From: Ceratothoa steindachneri
Lineage: Eukaryota > Arthropoda > Malacostraca > Isopoda > Cymothoidae
NCBI GenBank assembly: GCA_963969495.1
Contig: OZ018326.1
Coordinates: 180,337,497 to 180,401,496, forward strand
DNA length: 64,000 nt
Reading direction: 5' to 3'
How positions within the stretch are numbered: position 1 is the first letter of the stretch; each line of letters begins with the position of its first letter. Positions 53,140 through 64,000 of the stretch are shown one piece after another. The notes under the pieces are model-generated. The model was not told the DNA's origin and did no database searches. It was given only the letters and a program-made list of their open reading frames with translations. A program made the translations under genes and the position numbers.

Positions 53140-56100
53140 ACTGGAGGCTATATTCCTTCAATAGAATTGCCGGGGACTCCGGGCCAACTGGGAGGTGCGG
53201 AGGCTCGTCTCCTCGTTTTCCCTTGACTATCTTTTTTAGGAGACCATGCTCGTCGCGTACCCCCTGCCCACCCTCCAGGGGTATACGGGTTTTGCGACCA
53301 CAACACCACGTGATGGAGGCAGGCCAGGGGGATGCGCTATTTACACCCAGTATGATGTCTCCGTTCTTCTCCGTTTTAGACACCTCCTTTCACGTAGTAG
53401 ATGTGCAGTTGCACCTTGATAAGAGGAATACTGTTATTTATGTGTATATTCCACCGTCAGCCGACTTCCGCCGCGTCGTAGCACGGTTGCCGAGGCCCTT
53501 TTTCGACATCAGGGATCTGAACGGTACACATTCCCTTTGGGGAGATTACTCGATCAATCCAAGCGGTCAGGTCCAGGCTGACCTGATTGACGAGCTGGAG
53601 ATAGATGTCCTAAATGTGGAGCAGTTTACGCATCACTGCCCGAGAACAGATTGATTTTCCTGTCTCGATCTCTCTTTATGCTCTCTGGATGCACAGCCTG
53701 ATTTAGGGTGTGGGTAATCGATGACCTCCATGGCAGTGATCACTTTCCCATTCAAATCTCATTTTCTGGCCGCTGCAGCCTAAGAGCCCACGGTGGTGCA
53801 CATTTCATGAAGTTTAGGTCGGTAGATGAAGTAGAGGAATTCTTCGCCGAAAACCTCATCGCCGTGGGCCTAACTCCTATTCTTGGAACGTCAGGCGGTT
53901 TTGCACGCACACCGCTCCAGAGGGGGTCAGCCCAGTGAGGCGGCCCTCAAACAAAAGCGTTATGCCTGCATGCGCTATAAGCGCCGCACGAACGGAATCA
54001 CTGTCAGTGAATTTCGTCGAGCTAGGTCTAAGTTCCGATGTTTCGAAGCCCGCCCACCGCTCTTTTTGCTGGGCATACGTGTCTTCATTTAACGGGAAAG
54101 GCCCCTCTAGCAGAGGTGTGGAAGCGAGTCAAAAGGATTCGGGGCAAGTTCTAGCAGCACCCCCTTCCCATTCTCCAGGAGAATGGGACCGCTATCTTGG
54201 ACCAGGCGTCCGTGGCAGAATACTTCGTGACCGCTTTCTCTGCATTTTCTAACCCGGATGCTGCTCAGCCAGCATTCAATGCGCGTCGTGATGTCGCCGA
54301 AAGAAGCCGACTGGACTTTACCTCCAGAGGCGGAGAACCTTTCAACGACAGGTTTACATTGAGTGAGTTGCGTTCGGCTCTTGCTTCGTGCGCTGACACC
54401 ACCCATACTCGGATGATGTATCGCATGCCATGCTTCGATACATGGGTGTACGAGGTATGGCCTTTCTTTTAGATTTTTTCACCGAGATCTGGGTAGAGTG
54501 TATCATCCCACTCCTGGCGAATCGCTACTGTGATCGATTTTTGCAAACCGGGGAGAGATCACTCTACTCCGACCGGTTTCCGCCCAATCTCTCTAACCTC
54601 CTGCGTGTGCAAGTTGATGGAGAAATTGACAAAAGTTAGATTAGCTTATTTATGGACAGCAGAGGCCATCTGTCATCTGCACAGTGCAGCTTCCGTAAGT
54701 TCCAATCCACGTCGGATGCTCAGCTTCGTAGACAGCATTACGCCGTGTTTTTCTATCTGGAGAAAGCCTCTGACACTGCATGGCGATACGGTATCATGGA
54801 GACTCTCCACACGATAGGGGTGATGGAACGCCTCCCAATATTTATATCTGAAGAATTTTTGCGCGATCGTCGATTCCTTGTATGGGTGGGGGATGCCTCT
54901 CAGGCACAATGGAGCAGGGAGTGTGTTTCCCGCAGGTAAGTCTCCTGTGTTACACTCTTTGCCCTGAGCATCAACGCCATCACCTGGTTCAGCCGGAAGA
55001 TGTTCTCGCTACGCTCTACTTGGACGACCTTTCGATCTCTTTTGGCGCGGCACAAATTCCAATTCTGGAGTGTCGATTCCAACATGAAGTGAACCGCGTC
55101 TCCTTTGTTCGTTCTAAACTCGACTACGGATGATAGTTTTATGCTTCTGCAGTCGAGCGTGAATTACGGAAGGTGGACTAGATCCACCATACCGGCCTTC
55201 GCTTGGTCACCAGTGCCTTCCACACGTCCCACATTGGGAGCCTATTTGTCGATCCTGGGGAGATGCCACTCGCTCTGCGACATTCAGTGCACAGTGCATT
55301 CTTCACTTTTAAGTGTGAGCTAGGCGCCTCCCTCAGTCGCCAACGGATTTCAATGCATCCGCAGTTGATCTCAACGGTACCAATGCCGCCGAGAGACGCC
55401 AGTCATACCTTAACCCATTTGGATTTAGGGCTAGGAAACTCCTTAGACAGCTTGGTATAGCTCTCGGGCCGGTTGGGGCCCGAGTTCGGCCCAGGACGCC
55501 ATCCTGGAGTGTACCAGTTTTGACTATTTGCTGCCACGCCTCTGTTTCCAAAGCTTGTACAGCGCCGGGAGTACTGCATTCGGCCTTTTTGGAGCACACT
55601 TCGTGTCACGTTGGAACCGTGCCAGTGTATAAGGAAGGCTCCAAGTCCCAATAGGTGGTCGGTTTCCACGCCGTATCCACTCTGTTTGAAGTCAGTGGGG
55701 CTCTGCCAGGCGCCTCGTGTCTTCAGGGTCGAGCTGGGTGCAATACACCGCTCGGTACGGGAGATCTCGCGACGTGCCCGGTTCAGAGACTGGATTGTGA
55801 TAAAGCGACTCTCAAAGCAACCCTGAGTGCTTTGGGGCATTGGAATCTTCGCATCCCCTGGTTGGCGATATCCGTGACGCCACGGTTTTGGCGAGCTAGG
55901 CAGATGTCGAATTATCTTCTGCTGGTGTTCCTGGACATGTAGGAATTGCGGGGAATGAACGCGCCGATACGTGCGCTTAAGAGTCTGCGAGAACTGGGAG
56001 ACCAGAACAGCGTTTCGCTCTTCCTTATATCGATTACATGGCAGGAATACAGGCCGCCCTCCGGGTAGCTTGGCAAAGTAAATGAAAGACTGTCGAGGGG

Positions 56101-56460
56101 AACTTAAAGTTACGTGCCAATGCACCGCGACTGTTCCCATGGACCAACTATCAAATGCCACGACGGCTTCAGGTTGCTTTCTGTCGTCTCCGAATTGGAC
56201 ACAATCGCGGGACGCACCGCTATTAAATTGATGAAGCGCTCGCCTGCACCATAATGTGAAGACTGCGTTATCTCCCAGACTGTTCGGCACATTCTTGTTC
56301 AATGTCTCAGTCTGGGTGATCTCCCAGCACGTTACCTGTCCCGGTACCGGGACGAGCGGGGTCGCTGCCGCTTGTCCTTTCTACTCGAGACTGGTTCGTG
56401 CACACGGACTTGCAGACTATACGACTTTTTGGATGAGGTTGGTTTACTCCAATTTATTTG
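53140..56460 (+). pseudogene. ORF2 of LINE copy D (broken)
   Basis: Pieces: endonuclease (53223-53654 and 53708-53800, with DLNGTHSLWGDYS and GSDHFPIQISFSG); RT with FYLEKASDTAWRYG (54740-54800) and catalytic LYLDDLSISFG (55013-55045, both Asp kept); RNase H with a DG-to-EG change in the first block (VYKEGSKSQ, near 55628) and later VPGHVGIAGNERADTCA (55925-55975); Cys/His end near 56240-56300. The frame changes many times and there are many stops. Confidence 0.75.
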
Positions 56461-56715
56461 ACTGTTTGTTGTGGATCGCATGCTCCTGCGCCAAGGGGAG
56501 GCGTGCTTACCCCCGACGCTGAGTGCGCTTCTCTCTCCTTACCTTTTTGCTTTTTCTTTTTTGTTTTGTTTTTTTAGATAAGAACTTTGTATCCTTGTTA
56601 TTTGTTTTTTTAATATAGCCTAGTCGTAGGCTTTAGTGAGTACGTCGACTTATGCCCAAGTAGGCGGTCGCCAGATGGGCTCGTAAAATTAAATAAAATA
56701 AATAAATCAATAAAA

Positions 56716-59700
56716 CGGCTCCATCGTGTATAGCAGGGGTGGGGAAACCCTCGCCTGCGAGCCCAATTTAAATCGCCGCCTGAGTGATACATTTATTTGT
56801 ATGCACAAATTTTCAATACTGAAATTTAAATAATATTTGTATTTCAATTTCCGTAGTCGCAGTAAATAAAAATGTTGCGTATTTTTTTTTACATATTAAT
56901 GCATGAGTATATCGCACCACGTAATAAATTTAAACAACATTTACAAAGATACAAGATTAAAATTTTATTTATCGCCCGCCAACTTCTTTCATTAGAAATT
57001 TTCGGCCACAGGTCAAAAAGGTTTCTCCCCCCCCTGGTGTATAGTCTCCGTGATCCCGTATCGTTATGCGGTATAATAAGCCCTTTCCAAATCGAAAAAA
57101 ATCGTGGCGTAGTGCTCTCTACCAAAGAAGCCCTCTCTGATGGAATTTTCCAGAAGACCATCCGATGTAGAGTGGAATGCGAGAGAAGACCTACGCAAAA
57201 AAACAGTTGGACTCTTGCTACCCAGAAAAAAAGGCTATTCAGACTTTTACCAATTTCTCAATCAACTTGCAAACGCAGGAGGTTAGAGAAATGGGGTGGA
57301 AACCAGCCGGGCTAGAGTGATCTCTCCCCGGTTTGCGTAAAGCGAGCACATTTGTCAGAAGTCTGGGGAGATACCCTCAGTCCAAATCCTGTTGAGCAAA
57401 TCTAGAAGAAAAACCATTTCTCGATCACCTAGTTGTCAAAACATGATATACGCGACATCGTCGAGACCCTCCTCGAGGTGGAGAACCAACGCTTCAACGT
57501 TTCGAATACCGGACATCGTCCGGACCATGCCCCGTATGCGGAACGCAACTCATTCAATATAAACCTGTCGTTGAAGGGTTGGTTCTCCGCCTCGAGGTAA
57601 AGTCCAGTCGATGGCCTTCAGCGAGCTCGCGACGTCCAATAAATTCTGGCGGAGCAGAATCCCGACTAAAGAATGTAGAGAAAGCGTTCATGAAAGACTC
57701 CACCAGGGACATGGGTTCCGAAATTGCTTCTGGAGGACGGGAAGGATATCCCACGAAACTTGCTGCGAATCCTTTTAACTCTCATCAACACTGCAAGAGA
57801 GGTCTTCCTGTTAGGTTTAGAAACGTATGCCCACCAAAAAGAGGGGCGGGCCTGCTTCAAAACATAGTGGAACCTACCCGTAGCTCAACGAAATTTACCG
57901 ACAATAAAATCGTTCGGGCGGCGGTTATAGCGCATGTAGGCATTACGTCTCTATCTGAAGGCCGTCTCACACTAGCGGAAGCAGTCTGAGCGCAAATCTG
58001 ACAGGTCTTGGAATATTAATTAGGTCCAAGGCGATGGGGTTGGTGGAGAACTCAAAAGTCTCATACACCGACCTTAAACTAATCAAAACGGAGAACGAAA
58101 TAAGTCATTTCCTGAAATGTGTACCACAGCTCCCGCTCCAAACACCATCGGGATGGTATTGCAGGCAGCAGCGGACCAGAAAATGATATTTGAATTGGAA
58201 AGTGATCAATACCATGGAGGTCATCGACCACCCCCTACCTAAAAAACAGGCTGTGCATTCGTAGAATAGTGATAGATCAAGGCAGGAAAATTATACGGTT
58301 ATCGGACAGTGATGCGTAAGCTCATCCACATTTAGGACACCTATTTCTAGTTCTGCAACGACCTGACGACTGGGATTGCTCGTGTAGTCCTCCAACATGT
58401 GTGTCTACCGTTCAAATCCCCGAGCAGGAGAAAGGGCCTCGGCAACCGTGCCACGACGCGGCGGAAGGCCCCCACATCGAAGTCAGCTAACGGTGGAATG
58501 TACGCAGAAATCAAATATACCTACTATCCAGGTGTAGCAGCACTGCCACTGCCTGAAAGGAAATATTTATAGCAAATTGAACAACAAAGACACCATGCCA
58601 GGGGTAAATCGCACACCCTCCATCCAGCCCGGTCTCCATCCCGTGATGATAGTGTCGCATAGTCCTTATACTCCGGGATGGTGGGCAAGGTGTACGCTAA
58701 AGTCGAAAGGGATGAGATCTCTGACTCCGTAGCAACTACCAGTTGGCCTAGAGCCCACGATAATTCCATTGAAGGAATATGACACCTAAGCCTAGCTCAG
58801 AGAAGATGCGGAAGCCCTCTTTGAAGAAAAGACCATCAAGGAAATAACACTACGCTTCCCGGAGGCAGAACTCGGAGTTTTGTTGGCAGTGCAAAGCGCT
58901 GTCGCCTTCGAAGACTTTTCGGGAAAGGTTGAGCGCGCTACGAGTCTTTTCCCCTCTCCGCCTCGATATCTTTGGGGATTCAGAGATGAGGGTCTCTTTT
59001 TGGAGGGTTCCGCGTTTCAGTCTTGGGTAGGAGCGTAGGAGCCGAAACATTTGGTTCTATCCTTCTTTCGGAGAACAGCTTCAGTAGTTCCAGAAGATGG
59101 CCTTACGACCACCTTCGGGGGGTTTGCCCCCTGTGAGTCTAACGACTCTGTGAAGCGAAACGGTTACAAGGTGGGGGAAGTCCTGGTTTTAACCGAGATG
59201 TGAACGCCTTGTGCAGCCAGCTCTACTAAGAGAACGACTGGGGTGAGTATAACCCACATAAGAGTTCCGAATGGGCGCGAAAGCGAACGTACTCGTAGGT
59301 AAGGAGGAGCCCTGAACAAGGGTGCCTTTTATAAAATTGAGGCATAAGAAGTCCCAGGTAGCTCTGGGCGCACCAGACCGAAGTCCGTAGCCTCGCGAAA
59401 TGAGAGGCAATCCGCAGCCTGAACAGCCATGATTTCCATCTCTAGGATACGCCCATCATTGTTTCAATGAAGTATGGTCCGGTTCTCCACAATTGACACA
59501 CTTGGCCATACACGATAAGTACTTATCGTGTACCGCATTGGAGCAACTTACAAAACACTGGGTAAACCAGACTGCACGTCTACACGAGCGATATGGCTGA
59601 AGCGATGTCAGTAGTTGCACCTCCGCTGCAGTGGCAGTGTCAGGAATGCTTTCACGCAGTAGCGATACCAACGGCACGCACCAACTCAGGGAGCCGGTCA

Positions 59701-59865
59701 CGATCGAAGGTAACGAAGAGTGTACCGGTGAGTTTCGAGCGCCCCACCCCCCAAACCTTGTTTTCTCATCACACGCTCGACCTCGACTATCCCTCTCAAA
59801 CCATTGCGGGGAATTATTGCCGGTCAGTCTAAACTTAAATGTCTCCAAAGCGACGACGAGTGAGT
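56716..59865 (-). mobile_element. I-clade LINE copy E, right part
   Basis: Continues copy E upstream in element sense: RT start (57045-57480), endonuclease/RT linker, endonuclease (58020-58560), ORF1/ORF2 junction (58740-58800), ORF1 C-terminus and zinc-knuckle region (58800-59610), ending in central ORF1 near 59865. It is interrupted by a hAT-like element (56734-57036). Highly diverged from A and B. Bases 59866-59938 beyond it are unassigned. Confidence 0.7.
56734..57036. mobile_element. Non-autonomous hAT element (303 bp) with 8-bp target duplication
   Basis: Left end CAGGGGTGGGGAAACC; right end reads GGTTTCTCCCCCCCCTG, an imperfect inverted repeat. It is flanked on both sides by GTGTATAG (56726-56733 and 57037-57044), the 8-bp target duplication expected for hAT transposition. 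Joining the flanks restores LINE sequence continuous with copies A and B. The inside is AT-rich with no transposase; the 56872 ORF starting in it is accidental. Confidence 0.88.
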
Positions 59866-59938
59866 AGATGGGGATTGAACATTATTTTTATTGTGGTTTG
59901 GGGCATGAACTGCACATTGTAATATGGATACTATTATA

Positions 59939-60017
59939 TACAGGGTGTGCTAAAACAATGTCTATAAAATGCTAATAATATTCCCTGCCAGGATCATTCT
60001 TTATGGGACACCCTGTA
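59939..60017. mobile_element. Mariner-type MITE (79 bp)
   Basis: Terminal inverted repeats TACAGGGTGT and ACACCCTGTA at each end of a 79-bp AT-rich unit, with TA at both ends as the target. This is the terminal motif of many Tc1/mariner elements. No coding capacity. Confidence 0.7.
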
Positions 60018-62545
60018 TTATAGTTGCATGATTAAATGTTTTTATAAGCCTTGATTAGTAGCTCTGTGGCGGTATTGTGAACACAATTCTGTGGATGCAG
60101 TTTACAGGTGGATGTTGGGGGGACGAGTACAATGGCTGGCTGGTTGACCTAGATGACCTTTGTGATCCGTGAAATTATATGTTAAATGCGGCTCCCGAGA
60201 AGCTCGTGGAAGTGTATTCAGAATCTTCCCTGGGACGATGCACTTGGGACGTGTTTTGATTCATGGTTTCTTGCTGAATCACAGGAATAGATTAGCCATA
60301 AGAATGATCCCTAATGAAGCATCATTCGTTTCCTAACGGCCAATAATTCAGAAAACAAAGTCAGAAGGACGGATGATATGAATAAATGGATTTCAAATTC
60401 CAGTGTGATGGGCAAAGAACTTTTCCTCCCTCGCTTACGCGCTGAACAAGGTAGCCCACTGATCGACATGCACATAAATAACGCAATAATGCTATTTTCC
60501 AAACCAAGACATGATGAACTTTCAATGCATTGATAACCTTTATATTTACTAGTCGGATATTTTCAAACCAGATAAAATTCTTTATATTCCATGCGTATAT
60601 CTCGTCTCGTATATTCATAGCATCTTGGCTGAAGCAAAATGGCAGAATTGGATGAAGGTAAATATAATCACTACTGCTTCTGGGCTAAGAAATACAACCA
60701 ACAAAAAAACAAACAATAAAAACCGTCCAGCTTCATGGAAAAAAAATAATGGCAAGATTGAATCGAACGTTGTAAAGATAGGGCATCTATCTCTGAGTAC
60801 ATTCGAAGCAGAACATGTCTAGGTCTGGTCTGAGTACCTAGTTAATTCAAGTATCAAAGCTACTTTTGTCATAACAGAAACCATATAGCCGCTAATATTT
60901 TCCCTGGACAGCTTTTCTTTACCTGATCCATTAAACATTACGTAGTATTTTTAAATCAATTCTCGAAATAATGGTTATTTGCAATGAATGGTGAGCTGTG
61001 GGGAATTTAGCTGAGGAGCATCGGGGATTTTTAGTCATTAAAAAGGGGGGCAAATTAACGAGAACATAGTGAGAACCAGGGCTGCCAATGAGATTTTTCT
61101 GTTTTCTCTAGAACATGAATAAAAAATCCTCCATATTATAATAAAAATAACATTTAGTGAAATTAATTAAATTATAAACGAATTTACTTACCAATGGTTA
61201 ATCCAAATGAAATTTCTTTTCTTCTGCCTCTAAAGTCATTGTTATATTACTTTCTTTCATACATTTCATGTACATAGATACCACTTGTTTGATTTTCTAC
61301 ATCCCTAATTAATTCCTTGCTCGGCTCCCAATAAGTATTCTGATTTGTTTTTTTGTGATTGATTGTTTTGCCTAAATTCTACCGGCTACTCATTACTAGT
61401 TTTGTTGTTATTCACTTGCCAAAATATGCGTTCAACAGATGCTGAAGAATGTGGTAAACACGATCAATTTATCATTAAATCAGAAATAATTATCAAAAAT
61501 TTGGAATTGCTTAACCATCTTTAATGGAACCTCAATCATACCAGTACTGTGGTATGTTCCCGCTTGAGAAAGGTAGCTTTTTAGCTTCTCCCCTGATCGT
61601 CAACTTCCTTCACTTGAGTTGGCGGTACCAAATTAGGTAAATTGCTTGAAATACTAATCAATGATGATGGCAAAAGATTTAGGTTTGAGGCAATGGTTGG
61701 ACCAAGAGCATTTAGCTTGGCAATCACATTATCTTCATTCAATAGAAATCACGCAGATTTCGACAAAAAAATTCAGGCACTCATTCTTGAATATGTTCAA
61801 AATATCAGTGGGTAATGAATGGTTCATTAATCAGTTGTGTCATTGTTAGTCCTCCCATGTAAATGCTATCATGACTTTTGTGATTACATACATTAATTAC
61901 TTGGATCAATATCTGAAAGTTTGACGCGTTAGATTACTGTTTCATCGACAAAACAACTTAGAATATTTTTAGATTCAGATTAAACGCGTTCGATACTCGT
62001 TCCGACTGCGTCCATTTCCTGCACGTGTTGATCGATAAGTACGTATTGGCCGTTCTGCATTAGAAATTTTATATTCAAATGAGTTTACATCCATTTTCAA
62101 ATTATATCTTCTCAGAAAATAATCAAATTTATAATAAATAATAAATAATCAAATTTTTATTCTGGGAACAACCAACAAGTTGAGTAACCAAATGCTATAA
62201 ATAGAGACGAAAGAGCTTGGAATTCATTTTTATTTTACCCAAGCCCCACAATTTTGTCTCTCTTTATTCAAGCAAAATGTAGGAAATGAATACAGCCTTA
62301 TTACATTGGGCCTTATGGACAGGGAAGGTACACAACTCCTGAAACTCCCCCCTCCCCCGGTAAGGCAGTAAACAAGGCAGGTCACCACCAGAGGAAATGG
62401 ATAACAGAGAAAGGGTCAGTTTTTGTCGAACCAAAGAAGTCATTCTAGCAAAGATACCAACACCGAGATCTGGTTAGGGCGGCGACCAACAAGGGAGTCG
62501 CCAGCCAACACAAACCACACACGAGTCAAAGAAATCAACACTTAC
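60018..62545. other. Glutaminase intron, no recognised feature
   Basis: AT-rich sequence. Short ORFs at 60311-60822 and 61661-61849 show no known motif and no splice context. ccagggctgccaat at about 61077 resembles a hAT end, but no partner end was found. Confidence 0.6.
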
Positions 62546-62688
62546 TTCTTAAATGTGGAGAAGTCGAGTCGAACGCTTGAGACGGAGGTGGACTGGTGGT
62601 TCTCGAGCTCGGCATGGACCTCCATCAGGTTTGAGTTCATCTCGTGGAGGCGGGGGTCATTCTTTCTCAGTCCAGTTTCCATAAGTGC
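62546..62688 (-). CDS. GLS: Glutaminase exon: helical region before the catalytic domain
   Basis: This 143-bp exon encodes 47 codons plus two bases. It starts after a pyrimidine-rich acceptor (ccccttttgcag) and ends at a consensus donor GTAAGT. The peptide contains ALMETGLRKNDPRL near the start and ends DFSTFK plus the first two bases of a Lys codon. This matches the vertebrate glutaminase stretch with the pattern AL-x-STGLR-x-x-DPRL, followed by a D-x-FKK motif. The segment lies N-terminal to the catalytic domain, in the region that packs subunits together. Compared with vertebrates the middle is slightly longer and rich in E, H and S. The antisense ORF over the same bases is a shadow. Confidence 0.88.
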
Positions 62689-62967
62689 CTGCAAAAGGGG
62701 AAGTAAAGAAACTGTAATCCAACGGGTAGGCTGATTCAGCGGAGGCACATTGCGAGAAAAGGACCGGCAGATAATGGTATAAAGTGGAATAATAGGATGG
62801 GTTTGTTTTGGGTTTTTTAAAAATAAAAAGCGATAACCAGTGGAGACGCAGGAAATAGGTGAAAAAAGGGCTCATTATTAAAATAATATTTTATCCGTTT
62901 TTACAGTCTCTACAGAGTTTAAGACAGCTGCTCTTAACTAAGACGGTCGTCAGTGGGTTTATTTACA

Positions 62968-63108
62968 ATGTCAGGTAAACAGGCGGAACGCAATGCTGCA
63001 AATCTTGTACAAGCCATGAAAAGAGACTTACATAATAAAATGGACGAGTCGCTGTGGTGGCATCGTGGGGTATCATATGGGCCACCACCGGCCACTAAAT
63101 ATCCGTGG
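62968..63108 (+). CDS. Possible 5' coding exon of an unknown plus-strand gene (47 codons)
   Basis: ATG at 62968 has A at -3 (tttacaATG). The frame runs 47 codons to 63108, followed at once by a good donor GTAAGCC. The peptide is polar and looks protein-like: MSGKQAERNAANLVQ, a Lys/Arg/Asp helix, then DESLWWHRGVSYGPPP. It is unlike any LINE frame in the window. I do not recognise the family. It would lie antisense within the intron upstream of glutaminase exon 62546-62688. Against it: no second exon was identified, and a GTAAAC after ATGTCAG could be a donor instead. Confidence 0.35.
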
Positions 63109-63229
63109 GTAAGCCGAGAGTTTTCAATTGTAAGTCGAGAAGGGGCGTTCTCATGGTAGGGTTGTTTTTAGAGCCGAGATCGCCAGGGATTTACAGTTTG
63201 TTTAATTTGGAAAAATTTGTATTCAAGTT

Positions 63230-64000
63230 TCGGCTCCATTCAGTCTGCCACACATTCCAAACATACTTACTCATACACAGACCTAAATCATTGACTCGGA
63301 CCGAGAAATCATCATTTACTGAAATGCGGACCACCGCGCCCACGCCCAGCATCAAGGGCAGCGGTCCAGAAAATATTTGAATGGGAAAGTGATCACTATC
63401 ATGGAGGTCATCCATGTGCATCGGGAGAGCACATGGATAGTTAAGACATCAAAATGAAGCGGTTCTCGAGCAGGATGCATAAACTCATCCACATTTAGAA
63501 TACCTATCTCCAGTTTATCGATCACGTTCAGAAGGACCTGACCCCTGAGAGGGTGTCTATCGTTCAAATCCGCGGGCAGTAGAAAGGGTAAAAAGGTAAA
63601 GTAGTGAGAGAAAAGCGCACCAACACCTTTCCAAGGCCCCCATCATCGAGTTCAAATCGATGCAGCGGAAGTCCCCCGCGTCGAAATCAGCTGACTGTGT
63701 AATGTAGAAAGAACACACATAACATTATACCTCATATCCAAGAGCAGCTGCACTGGTACTGTACCTCCTGAAAGGAGTCATTTAAACCAAAGAAGAGACA
63801 TCATGCTGGATATAAATCGCATTTCTTCCTGCTTGGCCCCTATCCCGTAATGGTGGGTTCGCAAAACCCTTATACCCCAGGTGGGTGGGACGGGGGAACG
63901 GGCCGGGCACGGTCTCCAGAAAAAAATATAGCTAAAGAGTAAAGGAAGGAGACGAGCATCCGCAGCTTCACCCAGTTGGCCCGGAGTCTGCGGCAATTCC
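63230..64000 (-). mobile_element. I-clade LINE fragment (copy F), cut by the window edge
   Basis: Minus-strand ORF2 start and endonuclease: SDHFPIQIF and a D-LHDSDH block (63421-63340), DRHPLRGQVL and IDKLEIGILNVDEF (63567-63480), and the ORF2 opening region (63996-63778). The plus-strand block gaatgggaaagtgatcacta (63378) is nearly identical in A, B and E. About 60 bp of unrelated or duplicated sequence interrupts it near 63590-63650. Continues beyond 64000. Confidence 0.7.

Larger units (their letters stand above)
50518..56715 (+). mobile_element. I-clade LINE copy D, nearly full length, plus strand, inserted in copy E
   Basis: Starts CCCCATAAGGGGC, the family's 5' terminus, and ends with the structured 3' UTR (56618-56690) and an A-rich tail (aaataaaataaataaatc). 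It is flanked by a 13-bp target duplication cggc(c/t)(a/c)catcgtg at 50505-50517 and 56716-56728. Order: 5' UTR, ORF1 (to TAG 53136-53138), ORF2 (to about 56460). It is riddled with substitutions, stops and indels and therefore older than A and B, yet it keeps residues that A and B have lost in RNase H. Confidence 0.85.
3052..62688 (-). other. GLS: Glutaminase gene (GLS), partial, four exons with transposon-filled introns
   Basis: Four separated minus-strand ORF segments align in order with consecutive parts of animal kidney-type glutaminase, from the helical region before the catalytic domain into the domain itself. Exons are 62546-62688, 35308-35437, 5192-5319 and 3052-3167. Exon phases are compatible at all three junctions, and donors read GTAAGT, GTATTT, GTAAGG and GTGAGT in transcript sense. 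Introns are 35438-62545, 5320-35307 and 3168-5191. The mitochondrial targeting region and first exons lie beyond 64000, and the rest of the catalytic domain plus ankyrin repeats lie before position 1. Family knowledge: the enzyme is a tetramer that hydrolyses L-glutamine to glutamate and ammonia. The exon set covers about 170 residues. Confidence 0.9.

Noticed and set aside
61077..61090. hAT element end (ccagggctgccaat)
   Set aside because: No matching inverted end or target duplication was found in the following kilobase.
1..64000. CRISPR arrays, prokaryotic operons or phage genes
   Set aside because: No regularly spaced direct repeats; the spliced glutaminase gene, poly(A) LINE tails and animal transposon families show eukaryotic nuclear DNA.

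Overview
ORGANISM AND HOST GENE. The window is animal nuclear DNA, most likely from an arthropod; the species cannot be named from the sequence. It lies inside one spliced host gene on the minus strand, a kidney-type glutaminase (GLS). Four exons are recognisable, in transcription order at 62546-62688, 35308-35437, 5192-5319 and 3052-3167. Their reading phases join without conflict (2+1, 0+0, 2+1 bases), the intron ends are GT/AG, and the catalytic Ser and Lys of the SxxK motif fall on either side of the last junction. The 5' and 3' ends of the gene lie outside the window. The introns are about 27.1 kb, 30.0 kb and 2.0 kb, and by my boundaries about two thirds of the window is mobile DNA. LAYOUT. 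1-1740: decayed Jockey-type LINE (+). 2211-2356: 73-bp tandem duplication. 3470-5160: small dispersed repeats, tRNA-like SINE heads and a cluster of degenerate direct repeats, in the short GLS intron. 5.96-15.6 kb: several I-clade LINE copies on the minus strand, including a nearly full-length one (copy A). 17.6-20.9 kb: a second I-like LINE family. 21.0-27.87 kb: I-clade copy B. 27.87-34.67 kb: a Ty3/Gypsy-type LTR retrotransposon whose integrase lies upstream of reverse transcriptase, as in Gmr1-like elements, and whose capsid has a SCAN-like region. 34.9-35.28 kb: LINE ends and a 23-bp G run beside a GLS exon. 36.3-36.9 kb: Penelope-like element remnant with a hammerhead-like motif. 38.6-42.5 kb: CR1-like LINE and an I-clade ORF1 fragment. 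43.0-44.6 kb: hAT-like MITE, LINE scraps and a second Penelope remnant. 45.1-47.9 kb: CR1-like LINE with an inverted 5' part. 50.0-59.9 kb: nested insertions, a plus-strand I-clade LINE (D) inside a minus-strand one (E), then a hAT element also inside E, each with a target-site duplication. 59.9-62.5 kb: mostly unrecognised intron with a 79-bp mariner-type MITE. 62.97-63.11 kb: a possible 47-codon exon on the plus strand. 63.2-64 kb: another I-clade LINE fragment. HOW IT FITS TOGETHER. GLS is the only recognised cellular gene; it deamidates glutamine to glutamate and ammonia in mitochondria. The rest is mainly successive retrotransposon insertions into its introns. None of the transposon ORFs is intact, but several copies still show structure informative about lineage and insertion mechanism.
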